Shown here: positions 60,815 to 64,000 of the stretch, piece after piece | How the letters are laid out: every line of letters starts with the position of its first letter | Numbering within the stretch: the first letter of the stretch is position 1 | Assembly: GCA_036171275.1 (NCBI GenBank) | Contig: JAVHQT010000092.1 | Location: 5,883-69,882, forward strand | Source of the DNA: PALSA-1006 sp036171275 | Lineage (GTDB): Bacteria > Pseudomonadota > Gammaproteobacteria > Burkholderiales > Gallionellaceae | Direction of reading: 5' to 3' | Length of the DNA: 64,000 nt | The notes under the pieces: model-generated | What the model saw: the letters and a program-made list of their open reading frames with translations, nothing else | What the model was told of the DNA's origin: nothing | Databases searched by the model: none | Made by a program: the position numbers and the translations under genes

Positions 60815-61572
60815 TGCTTGCCAAACGAATTATTCCTTGTCTCGATGTCACTGCCGGACGGGTGGTGAAAGGCGTGAGTTTTGTTGAATTACGCGACGCG
60901 GGCGATCCGGTGGAAATCGCCAAGCGCTACGACGAACAAGGCGCGGACGAACTCACGTTCCTCGACATCACCGCCAGTTCGGACGATAGAGGTATTATTT
61001 TTCGCATCATCGAACAAGTCGCCTCGCAAGTGTTTATTCCGCTCACTGTCGGTGGCGGTGTGCGCGAAGTGCAAGATGTCCGCAATTTGTTGAATGCGGG
61101 CGCAGACAAAGTCAGCATCAATACCTCGGCGGTGACCAATCCGCAGTTGGTTGCCGATGCCGCCGCTCGTTATGGATCGCAGTGCATCGTGGTGGCAATT
61201 GATGCCAAACAAGTTGCGCCAAATCAGTGGCAAGTTTTCACGCATGGCGGGCGTAAAGCCACTGGATTAGACGTGATTGCGTGGGCAAAAAATATGCAAA
61301 CGCTAGGCGCGGGCGAAATTTTGCTGACCAGCATGGATCAGGATGGACAAAAGCGCGGTTTTGATTTGGCACTGACCCGCGCCGTCAGCGACGCGCTGGA
61401 AATTCCAGTGATAGCCAGCGGCGGCGTAGGCAATTTGCAACATTTAGCCGATGGTGTGCAACAAGGTGGCGCGGATGCGGTGTTGGCAGCGAGCATTTTC
61501 CACTTCGGCGAATACACCGTACAACAGGCCAAAAAATTTTTGGCGGAACAGGGAATTGAGGTGCGACGGTGA
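60814..61572 (+). CDS. hisF: Imidazole glycerol phosphate synthase cyclase subunit
   Basis: HisF uses ammonia from HisH to form the imidazole ring and AICAR. The 252-residue barrel has RIIPCLDVTAGRVVKGV (Asp11 equivalent), LTFLDITAS, GGGVREVQDVRNLLNAGADK and EILLTSMDQDGQKRGFD (Asp130 equivalent), the normal HisF pattern. It overlaps hisA by one base, which suggests translational coupling, and is followed 34 bases later by hisI. Confidence 0.97.
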   Translation: MLAKRIIPCLDVTAGRVVKGVSFVELRDAGDPVEIAKRYDEQGADELTFLDITASSDDRGIIFRIIEQVASQVFIPLTVGGGVREVQDVRNLLNAGADKVSINTSAVTNPQLVADAAARYGSQCIVVAIDAKQVAPNQWQVFTHGGRKATGLDVIAWAKNMQTLGAGEILLTSMDQDGQKRGFDLALTRAVSDALEIPVIASGGVGNLQHLADGVQQGGADAVLAASIFHFGEYTVQQAKKFLAEQGIEVRR

Positions 61573-61606
61573 GTTCAATAAATGATTATAAATCAAGGAC
61601 TTAATA

Positions 61607-61996
61607 ATGATTGAGTCTTGGCTAAATAAAATAAATTGGTCGGAAGAAGGTTTGGTTCCGGCGATTGCACAGGATGTGCAGACTGGGCGCGTGCTGATGA
61701 TGGCGTGGATGAATCACCAAGCATTGTTGCAGACCTGGCAAAAAAGTGAAGCGGTGTATTGGTCGCGCTCGCGTAAAAAATTATGGCATAAAGGCGAAGA
61801 ATCTGGGCATATTCAATGGGTTAAAGAAATTCGTTTGGATTGCGATGGCGATGTCATTCTGTTGCAAGTGGAACAGCAAGGCGGTATCGCTTGCCATACC
61901 GGAAGGCAAAGTTGTTTTTTTAACAAGCTGGAACAGGGCGAATGGCATGAAGTAGATCCGATTTTAAAATCACCTGACGAGATTTATAAAAAATGA
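61607..61996 (+). CDS. hisI: Phosphoribosyl-AMP cyclohydrolase
   Basis: HisI opens the purine ring of PR-AMP. The 129-residue protein is the monofunctional form and has DVQTGRVLMMAWMNHQAL, YWSRSRKKLWHKGEESGH and the zinc site ACHTGRQSCFF with the DCDGD Mg site. Separate hisI and hisE genes are typical of betaproteobacteria (fused in E. coli). It overlaps hisE by four bases (ATGA). The ATG is preceded by AAGGAC and a TGATTATAAATCA palindrome. Confidence 0.96.
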   Translation: MIESWLNKINWSEEGLVPAIAQDVQTGRVLMMAWMNHQALLQTWQKSEAVYWSRSRKKLWHKGEESGHIQWVKEIRLDCDGDVILLQVEQQGGIACHTGRQSCFFNKLEQGEWHEVDPILKSPDEIYKK

Positions 61997-62310
61997 GCAA
62001 CGACATTTTGCAGCGCTTGACGGACACGCTGGAAACAAGAAAATTGGCCGCGCCGGAAACCTCGTACACCGCCAAATTATTTAGCAAAGGCGAAGATGCA
62101 ATTCTGAAGAAAGTCATCGAAGAGGCGGGCGAAGTATTGATGGCGTCCAAAGATGGCGACGCAGCGCATTTGGTGTATGAAGTGGCTGATTTATGGTTTC
62201 ACAGCTTGGTTTTGCTGGTACACCACGGCTTGGCAGCAGAGGATGTTTTGCAAGAATTAGCGCGGCGCGAGGGCGTGTCCGGCATCGTTGAGAAAGCGAG
62301 CCGATCATGA
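61993..62310 (+). CDS. hisE: Phosphoribosyl-ATP pyrophosphohydrolase
   Basis: HisE removes pyrophosphate from PR-ATP, the second histidine step. The 105-residue MazG-like protein contains SYTAKLFSKGEDAILKKVIEEAGEVLMA and DAAHLVYEVADLWFHSLVLL, with the EExxE and ExxD metal-binding motifs. It overlaps hisI and hinT by four bases each, so the block is one translational unit. Confidence 0.95.
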   Translation: MSNDILQRLTDTLETRKLAAPETSYTAKLFSKGEDAILKKVIEEAGEVLMASKDGDAAHLVYEVADLWFHSLVLLVHHGLAAEDVLQELARREGVSGIVEKASRS

Positions 62311-62657
62311 GCGAAAATTGCGTATTCTGTAAAATTGCGCGCGGCGAAATTCCGTGTAAAAAAGTGTATGAAGATGCAGAAATTTTAGTTTTTCACGATA
62401 TTCATCCGATCGCGCCCGTGCATTTTTTGCTCATTCCCAAACTGCATTTAGCCTCGCTGCTAGACGCCCATACTGAACATGGCGCACTGCTGGGTAAAAT
62501 GCTGCTGCTGGCGCCACAACTTGCGCGCGAGCACGGTTTGGAAAACGGCTTTCGCACCGTGATTAACAGCGGTGTCGCTGGCGGGCAGGAGGTGTTTCAT
62601 TTGCACCTTCATGTGCTTGGCGGAGGGGCGATTCAGTCGATGGTCAAGCGCAAGTAG
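62307..62657 (+). CDS. HIT-family nucleotide-binding protein (HinT-like)
   Basis: A 116-residue histidine-triad hydrolase. The triad motif HLHLHVLGGG is intact, preceded by CVFCKIARGEIPCKKVYED (Cys pair, HinT type) and HDIHPIAPVHFLLIPK. HinT proteins hydrolyse phosphoramidates of adenosine. In betaproteobacteria it commonly sits between hisE and tatA, as here. A physiological role in the operon is not known. Confidence 0.93.
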   Translation: MSENCVFCKIARGEIPCKKVYEDAEILVFHDIHPIAPVHFLLIPKLHLASLLDAHTEHGALLGKMLLLAPQLAREHGLENGFRTVINSGVAGGQEVFHLHLHVLGGGAIQSMVKRK

Positions 62658-62777
62658 TCCGGCTGCTTAAAACTGATTATTTTGCAACCTGTTGATTATT
62701 AATGGTATTTTTGTCAGTGCCGAAATTTTCAGAGTGGCTTTTAGTAATGCCTAACTTAAATTTGATGAGGAAAAATC

Positions 62778-62984
62778 ATGGGTTCGATGAGTATTTGGCA
62801 TTGGTTGATTGTGTTGGTGGTGGTCGTGTTGATTTTTGGCACAAAAAAATTGCGCAGCGTCGGCAGTGATTTGGGCGGCGCCGTTAAGGGTTTTAAAGAC
62901 GGAATGAAAAGCGAAGAATCACCGACGGCACAAGAGAATAAAGTGATTGAAGGCGAAGCGAAGGAAAAAACAGCCACGCATTAA
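62778..62984 (+). CDS. tatA: Twin-arginine translocase subunit TatA
   Basis: A 68-residue protein with one N-terminal transmembrane helix (SIWHWLIVLVVVVLIFG), a short hinge (GTKKLRSVGSDLG), and an amphipathic helix (AVKGFKDGMKS) with a polar tail. It forms the pore component of the Tat system for folded cofactor proteins. It starts the tatABC operon, 120 bases after hinT. The start has GAGGAA upstream. Confidence 0.93.
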   Translation: MGSMSIWHWLIVLVVVVLIFGTKKLRSVGSDLGGAVKGFKDGMKSEESPTAQENKVIEGEAKEKTATH

Positions 62985-62999
62985 CGTGGCTAAAGCGCG

Positions 63000-63386
63000 A
63001 TGTTTGATATTGGGTTGTCTGAAATTGTGGTGATTGCAGTGGTCGCGCTAATCGTGATTGGTCCGCAGCGGTTGCCGACGGTTGCTCGCACTTTAGGTGT
63101 TCTGTTTGGCAAGGCTAACCGCTATGTCGCTGGGCTTAAAGCGGATATTTCACGGGAGCTGTCCTTAGATGAAATCAAAGTAATGGAACAACAAGTGAAG
63201 CAGGAAGTGCACGCTACAGAAGATGCCTTCCAGCAAGTTGGGCAGGATTTTAGCCAGCAAAAGCCCTCGATATACGCGCCCCCATCGAGCGAGTTTAACC
63301 AAAGTCCGATTAAGCACCACAGTTCAATTCAGCCCAATTCAACTGCGGCGCCACAGGCAGCACAATCCCAATTGCCAATTGAGTGA
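63000..63386 (+). CDS. tatB: Twin-arginine translocase subunit TatB
   Basis: A 128-residue TatB: N-terminal helix (FDIGLSEIVVIAVVALIVIGPQRLP) with the Glu in LSEI and the G-P-Q-R-L-P motif, then an amphipathic and coiled-coil region (about 30-85) and a Pro/Gln/Ser-rich tail. Together with TatC it binds Tat signal peptides. It starts 15 bases after tatA and overlaps tatC by one base (TGATG). Confidence 0.93.
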   Translation: MFDIGLSEIVVIAVVALIVIGPQRLPTVARTLGVLFGKANRYVAGLKADISRELSLDEIKVMEQQVKQEVHATEDAFQQVGQDFSQQKPSIYAPPSSEFNQSPIKHHSSIQPNSTAAPQAAQSQLPIE

Positions 63387-64000
63387 TGTTTAAATCCGAC
63401 TCCTTTATTGGGCACCTCATCGATTTGCGCACCCGAATTTTGCATTCAGTGCTGGCCTTGCTTCTGGTTTTTTTGTGCTTATTTCCCTGGGCTGCCGACT
63501 TGTATGCCTTGCTGGCGCAACCGTTATTGGCTAAGTTGCCCAAAGGTGGGCAAATGATTGCGACTGACGTCACGACGCCTTTCTTTGTGCCACTCAAAGT
63601 CGCGCTGATGGCGGCTTTTCTGATTGCCTTGCCGTATATTTTGTACCAAATTTGGCGCTTCGTTGCGCCGGGTTTGTATGCGCATGAAAAGCGTTGGGTT
63701 TTTGGACTGGTGGCGGCCAGTTTGAGTTTGTTTTATTGCGGAATGGGCTTTGCCTTTTTTGCTGTTTTGCCGATTGTATTTGGTTTTATGACCAGCGTAG
63801 CCCCGGCTGGGGTGGCGGTGATGACCGATATTGATAAGTATTTGAGTTTTGTGTTGGGGCTGTTTATTTCTTTCGGATTGGCGTTTCAAGTACCAATAGC
63901 GGTGGTTGTTTTGGTCAAAATGCGCTGGGTTAGCGTAGAAAAATTACGTGAAATCCGTCCCTACGTCATTGTGGGCGCGTTCGTGGTTGGCGCAATTTTT
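63386..64000 (+). CDS. tatC: Twin-arginine translocase subunit TatC (partial, 5' part)
   Basis: The frame opens at 63386, overlapping the tatB stop by one base, and runs off the right edge (about 205 residues visible of about 250). SFIGHLIDLRTRILHSV at the N-terminus, the RFVAPGLYAHEKR loop and Glu in YAHEKRW are TatC hallmarks, and five hydrophobic helices can be seen. It forms the signal-peptide receptor of the Tat complex. In iron and sulfur oxidisers Tat is needed for exported cofactor proteins such as Rieske proteins. Confidence 0.95.
   Translation, partial: MFKSDSFIGHLIDLRTRILHSVLALLLVFLCLFPWAADLYALLAQPLLAKLPKGGQMIATDVTTPFFVPLKVALMAAFLIALPYILYQIWRFVAPGLYAHEKRWVFGLVAASLSLFYCGMGFAFFAVLPIVFGFMTSVAPAGVAVMTDIDKYLSFVLGLFISFGLAFQVPIAVVVLVKMRWVSVEKLREIRPYVIVGAFVVGAIF

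Noticed and set aside
1..64000. CRISPR arrays, prophage, rRNA operons and intact insertion sequences
   Set aside because: No regularly spaced repeats, no phage structural genes, no rRNA-like sequence and no transposase reading frame were found.

Overview
The window looks like chromosomal DNA from a chemolithoautotrophic, probably iron-oxidising betaproteobacterium close to Gallionellaceae/Nitrosomonadales. The reasons are: a Cyc2-type outer-membrane monohaem cytochrome-porin (34036-35253, minus); a form II RuBisCO module (cbbM-cbbQ-cbbO-fbp with divergent cbbR); gene orders typical of betaproteobacteria (dnaN-gyrB without recF, recG-ubiC, hisC-B-H-A-F-I-E-hinT-tatABC, NtrC C-terminus); and an MSHA-type pilus cluster. 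Base composition looks moderate and is clearly AT-richer around 36-43.4 kb (judged by eye, not counted). No rRNA, prophage, CRISPR array or intact insertion sequence was seen.

Layout. 0-6.2 kb: ntrC 3' end, an orphan response regulator, hemF, tsaC, a DUF486 membrane protein, ispB and an MFS transporter. 6.5-15.6 kb is a carbon module: carbonic anhydrase-purC-purE, then fbp, cbbO, cbbQ and cbbM on the minus strand, with cbbR divergent. 15.6-22.7 kb: MSHA-like pilus genes mshE-mshG-(membrane protein)-pilin-pilin-mshC-mshD-mshO-mshP. 22.7-30.4 kb: trmL, prlC, and cellulose accessory genes bcsZ and bcsE-F-G without bcsABC. 30.4-41.6 kb: ruvB, ribE, tRNA-Leu, two tiny membrane-protein genes between twin hairpin terminators, cyc2, ubiC-recG, gyrB and dnaN.

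The strongest structural signal is at about 40.5-42 kb. There is a near-perfect parS site between gyrB and dnaN, then an AT-rich gene-free stretch with a consensus DnaA box upstream of dnaN, where betaproteobacteria normally carry dnaA. Gene orientation flips here: most genes to the left are on the minus strand and every gene to the right is on the plus strand. This is very probably the replication origin region, with dnaA not beside dnaN.

The right arm (42-64 kb, all plus) has cysG, then a tandem glycine riboswitch with an intrinsic terminator in front of gcvT-gcvH. The glycine-cleavage locus is split from gcvP by a 3.7-kb accessory cassette holding an aspartic protease-like protein, a GmrSD-type DUF262/DUF1524 restriction-like protein, an antitoxin-like orphan and a PIN-domain toxin-antitoxin pair. 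Then come tpx, dgkA, an arsenic group (arsR, arsC, ACR3), an ECF sigma factor with a CDF metal exporter, a CbiM-like membrane protein, the complete late histidine operon, hinT and tatABC (tatC runs off the end).

Together the genes outline an organism that takes electrons from Fe(II) at the outer membrane, fixes CO2 by the Calvin cycle with a form II enzyme suited to high CO2 and low O2, makes surface pili and probably modified cellulose, and tolerates arsenic and divalent metals.
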